A stretch of 64,000 nt of DNA from Anaerolineae bacterium (GTDB taxonomy: Bacteria > Chloroflexota > Anaerolineae > Anaerolineales > Anaerolineaceae): contig JABLXC010000029.1 in NCBI GenBank assembly GCA_013178185.1, positions 1 through 64,000 on the forward strand, in the 5' to 3' direction. Under the pieces are notes generated by a model. It was not told where the DNA came from. It saw only the letters and a list, made by a program, of their open reading frames with translations, and searched no databases. The position numbers and the translations under genes were made by a program. How positions within the stretch are numbered: the first letter of the stretch is position 1; each line of letters starts with the position of its first letter. This document shows, one piece after another, positions 25,248-33,661 of this stretch.

Positions 25248-26128
25248 GCATCCCCAAAGCGCTTGGGATAGAAATTAATAGTCTTGAACATTTTTCGTGG
25301 CCAGATGGGAAAAAGAGTGCCCTGGCGTTTGGCTGGCATGTGGATGGCGAGGCGGGTGCGCTGGCCGGTGAACCCGGCAATGTAGATCACTTTACGGCGC
25401 GTTCCGAAGGCTCTTACGGCGTTTCCACCGCGTTGCCCCGCATCCTGGAAATGCATGACCGCCTGGGAGTTCCTGGGACGTTCTTCTTTCCTGCGTATAT
25501 TGCGGAGATGAATCCCCAGATCGTGCGGACTTTAATCGAACATGGTCATGATATCGGGCTGCACGGTTATCTGCATGAAAATGTGTTCACGCTGAGCGAG
25601 GAAGAAGAGCGAGAAATTTTCAAAAAAAGTTACCGGATCTTGTGTGATGTGGCGGGGCAAAAAATCCTGGGATGGAGCGCGCCTACCTGGGGGGTGAGAA
25701 AGAGCACCTTAGAGGCTATTGTAGAGCTGGGCATGATTTACGATTGTAGCCTGATGGAGTACGACGATCCGTATCTGATCAAAACTAGCCGGGGGACCCT
25801 GGTCGAGCTCCCCATCAGCCCGGTGCTGGACGACTGGCCAATTTTTGGTATGTCTATTTCACCCTCGGGCGGCAATGGCGTTAACACAACGGCCGAAGCG
25901 GCCTGCCAGATTTGGAAAGAGGAATTTGACGGAATGCGGCGCTTTGGCGGATTTTATACGACTACCTTCCACCCCAACCTTACGGGTCGTCGCGGGCGGC
26001 TTAATCGGTTGTATGAACTGCTCGAATACATGAAAAATTTTGACGATGTCTGGTTTACGACCTGTAAAGATGCGGCTTCTCATGTCTTAGACCTTGCTCG
26101 CGTTGTCTCAGGAGGTGCGATTGAATAA
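25244..26128 (+). CDS. NodB-type polysaccharide deacetylase family hydrolase
   Basis: 294 residues. The NodB-type metal site is visible: Asp 34 (GWHVDGEAGAL) and His 107/His 111 (GLHGYLHENV). VPGTFFFPAYIAE and IGLHGYLHENVFTLSEEE follow the order of family members such as HpPgdA, cyclic imidase and PuuE-type allantoinase rather than secreted chitin deacetylases. It has no signal peptide. It is coupled to the preceding gene (ATGA overlap) and followed by a PotD-type binding protein. Hydrolysis of an imported N-acyl or cyclic amide is therefore more likely than cell-wall work (inference). Confidence 0.85.
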   Translation: MSIPKALGIEINSLEHFSWPDGKKSALAFGWHVDGEAGALAGEPGNVDHFTARSEGSYGVSTALPRILEMHDRLGVPGTFFFPAYIAEMNPQIVRTLIEHGHDIGLHGYLHENVFTLSEEEEREIFKKSYRILCDVAGQKILGWSAPTWGVRKSTLEAIVELGMIYDCSLMEYDDPYLIKTSRGTLVELPISPVLDDWPIFGMSISPSGGNGVNTTAEAACQIWKEEFDGMRRFGGFYTTTFHPNLTGRRGRLNRLYELLEYMKNFDDVWFTTCKDAASHVLDLARVVSGGAIE

Positions 26129-26210
26129 ACGGATTGCCAGGGTATGATGTAAACTCACCGGTTTTTATCTTGTACCGTAAATTTCTTAAGGAGAAAAAGG
26201 AAGGTGTTAA

Positions 26211-27362
26211 ATGACCCAAAAATTTGATGCGGGAAAATTATCCAGGGAGATCAGCCGTCGAGAATTTTTGAAATGGGCTGGAACTGGCGCAGCGGCGGGG
26301 ATTTTGGCGGGGTGCGCTCCCCAGGCGGCAGCGACGCCGGCCCCTGCTACGGCGGTAGCCGAAGAAGAAAAGATCGTCAACGTGCTTGCCTTTTCTGGTT
26401 ATGAAGAACCCGGCATGCTGGACTCGTTTGAGAAAGCAACAGGGATCAAAGTCAATCTAAAGATCCATGACGGCACCGATGATGAAATGATTGCTCTGAT
26501 TCAGACCTCTCCGGCCGGCACCTGGGATGTCATGACGCCAACCAGCGCTTACGTGCCGAACCTGGCAAAAGAAAAACAGGTGATGGAGCTAAACCCTGCC
26601 GACCTGCCGGTTGGGGATTATCTCAAACCCTTTGACAAATGGCCAACCTGTTTCTATGAAGGCAAGATGTACGGCTTGCTCAACCGTTTTGGCTATTACG
26701 GGCTGACCTATAACTCAGAACAATTAACCGCTGCGGATGTCCAATCCCTCGATATCCTGATGGATCCAAAACTCAAAGGAAAAGTGGCGCTGTTCGACTG
26801 GTTCCTCCCGAACATGGGCGTGGTTTCGAAGTGGCTTGGTTTCAATCCCCCCTATCGTTTGAGTGCTGACCAGCTTGGCCAGGTGAAGGAAAAGCTGGTT
26901 CAGCTGCGCCCACAGGTTGGTCTGATCGGCAGCACCGCTCAGACCACCCAGGCGCTGGCCAGCGGCGAGTTCTGGGTTGCCATTGCAGGAGAGTTTGTAC
27001 AGGCTGGGTTGTTTATGGATGGGCATCCATATTTGGCAACAGTTCCAAAAGAAGGCGGCGTAACCTGGGATCAGGCGGTGATTGTGCTGGCCAATACCCT
27101 GCGGCCGCAAAACAGCCTCAAGTTCCTGAATTACGTTGGCGGGCCCGAATTCCAATCCAAGCTGGCGGTCGCCCGGGCATACTACAGCATGGTGCCAAAC
27201 CGCAAGGCAGCCGAGTTGTTGACCGAGGATCAACGCAAGCTTTTGAACATGGCAGACCTGGACAACCTGGAGAAGAATTTCCTGGCGAACCTTTCACCCC
27301 GCGAGCGCCCAGAGAATATTGATGAATGGGCTAAAATATGGGATGAATTTAAGGCGATGTAA
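26211..27362 (+). CDS. PotD-like extracellular solute-binding lipoprotein, Tat-exported
   Basis: 383 residues. A Tat signal SRREFLKWAGTGAAAGILAG ends in a lipobox with Cys 35 (GCAPQ). The body belongs to the spermidine/putrescine-type binding family (bacterial SBP family 1/8): VLAFSGYEEPGMLDSFEKATG, WDVMTPTSAYVPNLAKE, KMYGLLNRFGYYGLTYNSE, and a conserved C-terminal ENIDEWAKIWDEFKAM. It feeds the PotA/B/C genes that follow. The true ligand may be another small cation or amide. RBS is AAGGAGAAAAAGG upstream. Confidence 0.9.
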   Translation: MTQKFDAGKLSREISRREFLKWAGTGAAAGILAGCAPQAAATPAPATAVAEEEKIVNVLAFSGYEEPGMLDSFEKATGIKVNLKIHDGTDDEMIALIQTSPAGTWDVMTPTSAYVPNLAKEKQVMELNPADLPVGDYLKPFDKWPTCFYEGKMYGLLNRFGYYGLTYNSEQLTAADVQSLDILMDPKLKGKVALFDWFLPNMGVVSKWLGFNPPYRLSADQLGQVKEKLVQLRPQVGLIGSTAQTTQALASGEFWVAIAGEFVQAGLFMDGHPYLATVPKEGGVTWDQAVIVLANTLRPQNSLKFLNYVGGPEFQSKLAVARAYYSMVPNRKAAELLTEDQRKLLNMADLDNLEKNFLANLSPRERPENIDEWAKIWDEFKAM

Positions 27363-27375
27363 TATTATGAGGCTT

Positions 27376-27409
27376 GGGGCTTCTGGGGTAAATTAACCTC
27401 CGAAGCCCC
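27376..27409 (+). other. Intercistronic hairpin after the binding-protein gene
   Basis: GGGGCTTC (27376-27383) pairs with GAAGCCCC (27402-27409), with a further GGT/ACC inner pair. No T-run follows, so this is more likely an RNA-stabilising or partial-attenuation element that sets higher expression of the upstream binding protein. Confidence 0.6.
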
Positions 27410-27440
27410 TGAACCATAAATTGGAGCATAAAAGAGACCC

Positions 27441-28544
27441 ATGGGATCAAACAGCATTGTAGAGCTTCAGGATGTCACCAAGCGTTATGGCGAATCGGTG
27501 GTCGCGGTAGATGCAATCAACCTCAGCGTCCGGCGCGGGGAGTTTTTAACGCTCCTCGGTCCCTCTGGCTGTGGGAAGACCACCACACTGCGTATGATTG
27601 CAGGGCTTGAAACGGTCTCCTCCGGCAAGATCTTGATCAACCAGGAAGATGTGACCTATCTGCCGCCGTATTCGCGCAATACCAGCATGATGTTCCAGGA
27701 TTACGCCCTTTTCCCTCACATGAGCATTGAGGATAACATTGCCTTTGGGTTGAAGATGCGCCGGGTTCCTCGCGATGAGCGCCTGAAAAAAGCCAGGGAG
27801 ATGCTGGAATTTATCCAGTTGCCGCACATTGCCGGTAGAAAACCGAATCAGCTTTCCGGCGGGCAGCGGCAGCGGGTTGCCCTGGTGCGCTCCCTGATCT
27901 TGCAGCCGGAGGTCTTGCTGCTGGACGAACCCCTGGGCGCGCTGGATGCGGAATTGCGCCGCCAGATGCAGGTTGAGTTAAAAAGAAACCAGCAGCAGCT
28001 TGGGATTACCTTTATTTACGTCACCCACGACCAGGAAGAAGCGCTGAGTTTGAGCGATCGGATTGTGGTGATGAACGGCGGGCGTGTCGAGCAGATGGAT
28101 ACGCCAAAGATGATCTACGAACAGCCGCGCACCACCTTCGTGGCCAGTTTCATCGGGAGATGCAACCTTCGAAAGGGGATTGCTGAAGCCAAAGAAGGGA
28201 GGTTGGTTGTTTTCCTGGATGCGGTCTTGGGAAAATTCCCCGCCGCCTGCTTCAATGGCGTAGAAGCAATCCAACCTGGTCAGCGAATTGCCATTGCCCT
28301 CAGACCCGAAAAAATCCGGATTGGGCGTGAGGCCGAAAACTGCCAGACGAAAGCCGTTGGAATTTTGAAATACACGGGTTTCTTGGGCTCGATCGTGCGG
28401 ATCGTCGTGGAGCTAGCCCCAGGAGATGAAGTTGTTGTTGAATCTCAGGCGCTTCCAGAGGCGCAGGTGGGCGAAAAGATCAGCCTGGGTTGGAACTGTG
28501 ATGACGCAATTGTGTTGACCGAAAATTCTGGCGGAGACAAATAA
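27441..28544 (+). CDS. PotA-like ABC importer ATPase
   Basis: 367 residues. Walker A GPSGCGKTTTLRM, Q-loop FQDYALFPHM, signature LSGGQRQRVALVRS, Walker B LLLDEPLGALD and switch His YVTHDQEEAL are all intact. The C-terminal third is a TOBE/OB regulatory domain (RIAIALRPEKIRIG). It energises import by the two permeases that follow, one base and six bases apart. The family covers polyamines, Fe3+ and similar ligands; the binding protein points to the polyamine group. Confidence 0.92.
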   Translation: MGSNSIVELQDVTKRYGESVVAVDAINLSVRRGEFLTLLGPSGCGKTTTLRMIAGLETVSSGKILINQEDVTYLPPYSRNTSMMFQDYALFPHMSIEDNIAFGLKMRRVPRDERLKKAREMLEFIQLPHIAGRKPNQLSGGQRQRVALVRSLILQPEVLLLDEPLGALDAELRRQMQVELKRNQQQLGITFIYVTHDQEEALSLSDRIVVMNGGRVEQMDTPKMIYEQPRTTFVASFIGRCNLRKGIAEAKEGRLVVFLDAVLGKFPAACFNGVEAIQPGQRIAIALRPEKIRIGREAENCQTKAVGILKYTGFLGSIVRIVVELAPGDEVVVESQALPEAQVGEKISLGWNCDDAIVLTENSGGDK

Positions 28545-28545
28545 G

Positions 28546-29457
28546 ATGGCTTCTATCCTCCCTTTGAGCGCTGGCAAAAGCAACAAGCCCCAAGCGGGGG
28601 GCAGGGAGCGCCGGATCATGGGCAACCCCTGGTATGGCTTGATCCCCGCGGTGAGTTACCTGCTGTTCTTTTACCTGATTCCCGTGGTGTACCTGCTTTC
28701 CAGAAGTTTTAAAATAACCCAGGGCAGCGGTATTCAATTTGCCCCTGGCCTGACGCTGGCAAATTACATCGAATTTTTTACGGCGCGGACGAATTACCTT
28801 GCCTATGCGCGTTCTATGGTGATTTCGATTCTGGTGGTCTTGTTCGCCAGCCTGATCGCTTACGCGGTAGCCTACACGATCGTTTTTATCGTTCCAAAGC
28901 GGTATCAACAGATGACCCTTCTGTTGATCATCGCTCCCTTCTGGACGAGCTTTGTCATCCGAGCTTTTGCGTGGCAGCTCTTGCTGGCCGAAGCCGGTCC
29001 GGTCAGCGCGTTTTTAAAGCAGGTTGGCGTCGGCTCGCTGAAAATCTTGAATACGCACGTCGCCACTGTGATCGGTCTGACGGTATTTGGCGTGATGATG
29101 CTAACTTTAAACCTCTATTCAGTAATGGAAAATATTAACCCCAATTTGCTGGCTGCGGCGGCAGATCTTGGCGCCAGGCGTTGGCAGACCTTTAAAGAGG
29201 TGGTCTTCCCTCTTTCCAGACCGGGTTTACTGATTGGTGCAGCGCTCACATTTATCATTTCCTTTGGGGATTATGTGGTTCCATCTTTGTTAGGGGGCGG
29301 GGTCCGGATCGTGCTTTCGCAGGCGATGGTGGGCGCAATGACCACCAGTTTTAACATCCCACGAGCCTCTACCTACGCCATGATCATGCTCGTGACGATC
29401 CTGGTTGTAACGATGCCAATCCTGCGGCTATCGCGGGTAGGCCTCAATACGGAGTAA
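28546..29457 (+). CDS. PotB-like ABC importer permease
   Basis: 303 residues with six predicted helices. An EAA-type coupling loop is present: LLAAAADLGARRWQTFKEVV then FPLSRPGLL. The basic N-terminus (KSNKPQAGGRERRIMGNP) is cytoplasmic; a shorter start at ATG 28618 is possible. It is one of two membrane subunits. Confidence 0.9.
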   Translation: MASILPLSAGKSNKPQAGGRERRIMGNPWYGLIPAVSYLLFFYLIPVVYLLSRSFKITQGSGIQFAPGLTLANYIEFFTARTNYLAYARSMVISILVVLFASLIAYAVAYTIVFIVPKRYQQMTLLLIIAPFWTSFVIRAFAWQLLLAEAGPVSAFLKQVGVGSLKILNTHVATVIGLTVFGVMMLTLNLYSVMENINPNLLAAAADLGARRWQTFKEVVFPLSRPGLLIGAALTFIISFGDYVVPSLLGGGVRIVLSQAMVGAMTTSFNIPRASTYAMIMLVTILVVTMPILRLSRVGLNTE

Positions 29458-29463
29458 AAAGCG

Positions 29464-30267
29464 ATGGTTGAAGGTCTAAAGGAACGTCTTGGTCGCATCC
29501 CCCTAATCCTGACGTTGGCGCTAACAGGGGCCGTCATTTACCTGCCGATCCTGTTTGTGGTAATCTTTTCTTTCAATTCAGGCCGTTTTCAAGTCTTCCC
29601 GTTGAAGGGCTTTTCGCTGGTATGGTATCAGAAGATGCTGTCAGACACGGCCTTTATGGATGCCTTAAGAAACAGTGTGATCGTTTCATTGGGCGTGGGC
29701 GTTGTTTCTACCATTTTTGGCTTTTTGGGAGCGTATTCGCTGGTGAAGGCGGAATTTCGGTTTAAAGATCTCCTCTCTACCCTTCTTATCACCCCCCTGG
29801 CAGTACCGGGTGTGCTTCTGGCGATTTCTCTGCGCGTTTATTTTTACAGCCTGGGGTGGAGTTTTTCGCTTTTGACAGTTTTTTTGGGGCAGTTGATTAC
29901 CAATGTTCCCCTGGCCCTGATGGTCATACGAGCGCGGTTGCTACAAATCCCGCTCAGTTTAGAAGAAGCCGCCTGGGACCTGGGGGCCGGTCGTTTGCGT
30001 TCGCTGGCGGAGGTCATCCTGCCCATGACGATCCCAAGCATGATCGTTTCGATGTTGTTGACTTTCACCTTTTCCTTCGATGAATTCATCATTGCCTATT
30101 TCCTGACCCAATTTGAGCTGACGCTTCCCATTAAGATTTGGGCGAATTTGATCACTGGGTACGACCCAACGGTGAACGCCATCGGGACGATTGTTTTCTT
30201 CCTCTCCCTGGTGATTGTCTTCTTCGGCCAGCGGTTTATTCTGGGCAAGCCCTATCAAAAGGGATAA
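29464..30267 (+). CDS. PotC-like ABC importer permease
   Basis: 267 residues, six helices, EAA loop SLEEAAWDLGAGRLRSLAEV followed by ILPMTIPSM. It completes the importer. It begins seven bases after the PotB-like gene and ends the co-directional transporter set; a separate promoter then drives the regulator. Confidence 0.9.
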   Translation: MVEGLKERLGRIPLILTLALTGAVIYLPILFVVIFSFNSGRFQVFPLKGFSLVWYQKMLSDTAFMDALRNSVIVSLGVGVVSTIFGFLGAYSLVKAEFRFKDLLSTLLITPLAVPGVLLAISLRVYFYSLGWSFSLLTVFLGQLITNVPLALMVIRARLLQIPLSLEEAAWDLGAGRLRSLAEVILPMTIPSMIVSMLLTFTFSFDEFIIAYFLTQFELTLPIKIWANLITGYDPTVNAIGTIVFFLSLVIVFFGQRFILGKPYQKG

Positions 30268-30305
30268 TTCTTGCTGAATGCGTCAAGATCAGGTCGAAAA
30301 TATAT

Positions 30306-30333
30306 TTGACAGGTGTGATCTAGCGATTATAAT
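30306..30333 (+). promoter_or_regulatory. Promoter giving a near-leaderless GntR transcript
   Basis: TTGACA (30306-30311), 16-base spacer, perfect TATAAT (30328-30333). The start codon at 30343 is only nine bases beyond the -10 box, so the expected transcription start is within about three bases of the ATG. Confidence 0.8.
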
Positions 30334-30342
30334 CTTTTAAGT

Positions 30343-31020
30343 ATGGTTCTCCCGCCTTTGCCCAGCGATCAGAAGCTTTCCCTGACTGAACGCGTCTTCG
30401 GCGCGTTAAGACAGGCTATTCTGTCATCGCAAATCAAGCCAAGGGAATACCTGATCATTGGCGAGATTGCCAAACAATATCAGATCAGCCGCACGCCTGT
30501 GCGAGAAGCGATCATCATGCTGGAACGCGAAGGGTGGGTGACTCAGGACGCCAGGCGGGGCGCCAAAGTGCTTGCTCCATCCCTCAAAGATATTTTAGAA
30601 GTGATCGAATTTCAGATGGTGCTGGAAGGGTACATAGCCCGCCGGGCAGCCGAACTGTTGAGCGACGAAGATATCGCGGAAGCGGATGCGATTTTAAACA
30701 AGAGCGAGGTAGCGCTTCGAAATGGCGATGAAGATCAGTGCCGGGCATGGGGGGCAAAGTTTCACATCTTTTTGGCGCAAAAGGTCGGCAACAAACAAAT
30801 CAACGCGACCATCGAACAGCTTCAAGACCGGGTGGACCGCGTCCGTTACCTTATTTTTCAGCAAGGCAAAGCGCCGGTTGAAACCTCAGCCCAGCAGCAC
30901 CGGGCGGTATGGCGGGCTATCCAGGAGCGCGATGCAGCCAGGGCTGAAGAGTTGATGTTCCATCATATCACCTGGTTTGAAAAGCTGTTGACCGAATCCT
31001 ATAACCCGATATTGGATTAA
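30343..31020 (+). CDS. GntR-family regulator, FadR/FCD type
   Basis: 225 residues. The N-terminal winged helix reads SLTERVFGALRQAILS, IGEIAKQYQISRTPVREAII and LEREGWVTQDARRGAKV. The all-helical FCD domain has VIEFQMVLEGYIARRAAELL, AKFHIFLAQKVGN and QQHRAVWRAIQERDAARAEE, with the Asp/His positions that usually bind a metal and carboxylate effector. It likely represses the upstream transporter operon. Its own promoter lacks the 22-bp palindrome. Its stop overlaps the convergent YtxH gene by three bases. Confidence 0.88.
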   Translation: MVLPPLPSDQKLSLTERVFGALRQAILSSQIKPREYLIIGEIAKQYQISRTPVREAIIMLEREGWVTQDARRGAKVLAPSLKDILEVIEFQMVLEGYIARRAAELLSDEDIAEADAILNKSEVALRNGDEDQCRAWGAKFHIFLAQKVGNKQINATIEQLQDRVDRVRYLIFQQGKAPVETSAQQHRAVWRAIQERDAARAEELMFHHITWFEKLLTESYNPILD

Positions 31021-31232
31021 TGCTTATCCCCCACTTCACTTTTCGAAGGGGTTTCCAGCAGAATGTAATTGCCGGTGATGGCCGATTCGGCTTCCTTGAT
31101 CCAGCTTTCCACATCCGTTTGAATGTCGCGCCGCAGCTCGAAGCCCGTCTTTGGCGCCAGCAGCAAGGCAGCAATGCCGCCAGCCAGCGCACCAACGAAG
31201 AAGCCAATCACGAATTTCAATAATTTGCTCAT
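31017..31232 (-). CDS. YtxH-like small membrane protein
   Basis: 71 residues from ATG 31232. One N-terminal glycine-zipper helix (FVIGFFVGALAGGIAALLLA) is followed by PKTGFELRRDIQTDVESW, the usual YtxH pattern (LxAPKSGxELR). The family is linked to stress and envelope function, with no defined mechanism. It has no close operon partner. Confidence 0.8.
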   Translation of the reverse strand: MSKLLKFVIGFFVGALAGGIAALLLAPKTGFELRRDIQTDVESWIKEAESAITGNYILLETPSKSEVGDKH

Positions 31233-31246
31233 GTTCCATCCTCTCA

Positions 31247-32026
31247 TCAGATAGGATAAGTTCCGTATGTTTGCCAGGCTTCCCACATGGCGACGATGTT
31301 CTCCGCCGGCACATCGCTCTGAATGTTGTGGACCGGGGCAAAAACAAACCCCCCGCCCGGCGCAAGATCTCCGATGCGCCTTTTGTCCTCTTCCCGCACT
31401 TGCTGCGGCGTTCCATAGGGGAGGACAGACTGCGTATCTACCCCGCCGCCCCAAAAAGCCAGGTCTGAGTAGAAATTTTCGAAACCCCGCAGCCAGCTCG
31501 ACATCTCCATGATGCCAGCGCACAGGCCATCCAGGAAAACGGCCTGCCCTTCCACCTCGACGGCATGTCGGGCGCGCTGCCGCAGGCCCTCGTAGCGGGC
31601 GGGGTCGGTTGCATCAGGCCAGGCGAGGCGTTCCAGGTCTGCTGGTGACTGGATTTTTGCCAGCGGTGAATCGAACAAATCAAAATACAGCCCACCCTCT
31701 TTGGGCATTCTCCACCCGGCACCCCATTCATCATGGAAATAACTATAGCCGTCGCTTTCGTGTTTTTCCAGCCGGAAGGAGGCGGCATCCCGCGAAGCCA
31801 CGTTGCGGACATCCGCGCCCCACAACGCTCGCAAATCGTCGTCAATGACGGCAATTTGCTGGACGACGTGCATGATTTCCGGCTGTCCGCCCAACCCCAG
31901 AAAATTTCGCAGCCGCTGGTAAGCCTGAATCTGGATGCTGCTCAAAACCGTCCCGCCCAGATCGAAAGGCACGTGATCGGGCTCCTGATGAGCAAGAGCA
32001 AGCTGTACTCGCTGGCGTGAGTTCAT
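31247..32026 (-). pseudogene. Uroporphyrinogen-decarboxylase-family protein with internal deletion
   Basis: 259 residues, whereas this family is usually about 350-380. The N-terminal part is ordinary (NSRQRVQLALAHQEPDHVPF, DLGGTVLSSI) up to FENFYSDLA. It then jumps straight to FWGGGVDTQSVLPYGTPQQV, which in full-length members lies more than 100 residues later, after the barrel strands and the substrate/metal-site region (typically containing 'GDD.G.Q' and 'HSCG'). The frame is kept, so this is an in-frame internal deletion. The product probably cannot form a complete TIM barrel. The family includes UroD-like and cobamide methyltransferase-like members; which one this derived from is not clear. 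Confidence 0.75.
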
Positions 32027-32080
32027 CTTCCCTCAGATCGATGGGTGTGGGTCTGAAACACCTTTTTTTATTATACAGGA

Positions 32081-32680
32081 TTAAAAATCGGCTTTACGGC
32101 AAACCAGCTCGCCTTTTCCGATAGGGACGACCAGGGCGTCGACGCGCTCATCGCTGCCCGCCCGATTGAGCAAGGGTTGTAGATCGGCCTGGTGGCTCAG
32201 GGCGTTATCCGCGACCAGCAGCCCGCCCAGCGCCAGGCGAGGTACGATCAGTTCATAGCATTCCAGGTAAATTTCCTTTTCAGCGTCCAGAAAGCAGAAG
32301 GCGATCTGTTCGTAGCGCTGGAGTTCCCGGCGCGCATCCGCGACCACCAGCTCTACGACCTCTTCAACGCCGCACATTTGAAAAGTCTCCTGTGCCAGGT
32401 GGGCTTTTTCAGGAGAATATTCAAATGTAGTCATGCGCCTGCCGCTGGCGCGACAGGCCAGCGCCAGCCACAGCGTTGAATACCCGGCGCTGCTCCCAAT
32501 TTCGATCACCGCCCCTGCTGCCGGCGCGCTGGCTGCCAGCAGGGCGATGAATTTTCCAGTTTCGGGTGGAATCTGGCGCAGCCGCTGGCTTTTGGGCGTG
32601 CCATCCGTCCGGTCCTGGGCGTCCAGGGATTCGAGGTATGCCATACGGGCTCGCACGGCTTCGGGGATGTTGTGAAACAT
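32081..32680 (-). CDS. SAM-dependent O-methyltransferase (COG4122-like)
   Basis: 199 residues. SAM-binding motif [17 protein letters not shown], motif [27 protein letters not shown], and [20 protein letters not shown] followed by [10 protein letters not shown]. The last pieces match the metal-dependent catechol/caffeoyl-CoA O-methyltransferase-like group (D...DN). It starts 25 bp after ccmD, so it may be the tail of the cytochrome operon without functional linkage. The substrate is unknown. Confidence 0.88.
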   Translation of the reverse strand: MFHNIPEAVRARMAYLESLDAQDRTDGTPKSQRLRQIPPETGKFIALLAASAPAAGAVIEIGSSAGYSTLWLALACRASGRRMTTFEYSPEKAHLAQETFQMCGVEEVVELVVADARRELQRYEQIAFCFLDAEKEIYLECYELIVPRLALGGLLVADNALSHQADLQPLLNRAGSDERVDALVVPIGKGELVCRKADF

Positions 32681-32705
32681 CTCGGCTTTTAAAACGATGC
32701 GATGT

Positions 32706-32861
32706 TTACTGGTTTTTCTTTTCCAGTTCTTCCAGCACAGCGGCGTCCTGTTTCAGGTTGTTCCAGCGCACTGCCAGACTGATCACATAAGCGGCCATGA
32801 TGCCGAAAATCACCACGTAACCGGTGATGAAGTAATTGACTGTATTTGCGGGGCCTTCCAT
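32706..32861 (-). CDS. ccmD: CcmD-like haem exporter protein
   Basis: A 51-residue protein: [20 protein letters not shown] then a helix continuing to [17 protein letters not shown] and a charged C-terminus. One membrane helix with 'Y...Y' near its start and a basic/acidic cytoplasmic tail is the CcmD layout. CcmD tethers haem-loaded CcmE for release from CcmABC. It sits immediately after ccmC, its usual place, with GGAGC upstream of ATG 32861. Identification rests on size, topology and position because the family is poorly conserved. Confidence 0.8.
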   Translation of the reverse strand: MEGPANTVNYFITGYVVIFGIMAAYVISLAVRWNNLKQDAAVLEELEKKNQ

Positions 32862-32888
32862 TTTTGCTCCTTATCAAATCACGGCAAA

Positions 32889-33590
32889 CTATTGTTCCAG
32901 GCGCAATTTCATCTGTTCTACCTTTTCGCTCAGCTTTCCAAGGCGAATGCGGTGCCAGATCAGATCCACCGCCAGCACAGAAAAGACCGCCAGGCTGAAC
33001 ATGAAGGTTTGCATCATCTTGGGCGTCATCGAGAAGGAGCCTTCAGCCCCCGGATCGCCGCCGCCGATCACCACCGGGTGGATGGTGCGGAAGATGCGGA
33101 TCGAAAGAAAGGTCAACGGGACGCTGATAAAACCGATGATGGCATAGACGGCGCCAAAACGGGCACGCTTTTCGGGCTCTTCGATGCCCTGGCGTAGCAT
33201 CAAGTAAGCGGCGTATACCAGCTCCATGATGGTGGCAGTGGTCAGGCGCGGGTCCCAGGTCCACCAGGTGTTCCAAATCGGCCTGGCCCAAATCGAACCG
33301 GTAATAATGTTGATCAGCATGAACACCATCCCGATCTCCACCCCCGCTACGCCGACGATGTCCCACTTCATATCCTTTGTTTTCAGGTAGGCAACCCCGG
33401 CAAACAGCGCCAATAGAAAACCGATCATGCCAACCCATCCGGCGGCAACATGAAAATAAAAGACTTTCTGCACGGCCCCCATCACGGCTTCAAGGGGCGC
33501 ATAGAAGAATACCATGCCGGTAGCGGCCAGCAGCAGGAGGACGGCAAAGACATCCAGCGCCGTCAAGATCAGGGGTTTTTTTTGCACCAT
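32889..33590 (-). CDS. ccmC: CcmC haem-handling protein
   Basis: 233 residues from ATG 33590, preceded by GAGGTGA. Six helices, with the haem-binding tryptophan-rich (WWD) motif NTWWTWDPRLTT and flanking His in KVFYFHVAAGW and TIHPVVI. CcmC presents haem to CcmE for covalent attachment at the outer face of the membrane. It follows ccmB and precedes ccmD. Confidence 0.95.
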   Translation of the reverse strand: MVQKKPLILTALDVFAVLLLLAATGMVFFYAPLEAVMGAVQKVFYFHVAAGWVGMIGFLLALFAGVAYLKTKDMKWDIVGVAGVEIGMVFMLINIITGSIWARPIWNTWWTWDPRLTTATIMELVYAAYLMLRQGIEEPEKRARFGAVYAIIGFISVPLTFLSIRIFRTIHPVVIGGGDPGAEGSFSMTPKMMQTFMFSLAVFSVLAVDLIWHRIRLGKLSEKVEQMKLRLEQ

Positions 33591-33661
33591 CGCTCTCACC
33601 TCGAAAATCGTTGTTTTTCTCCTCAAAAATTGCCTTGCAAAGCTGTCATTTTGGTCTGATG

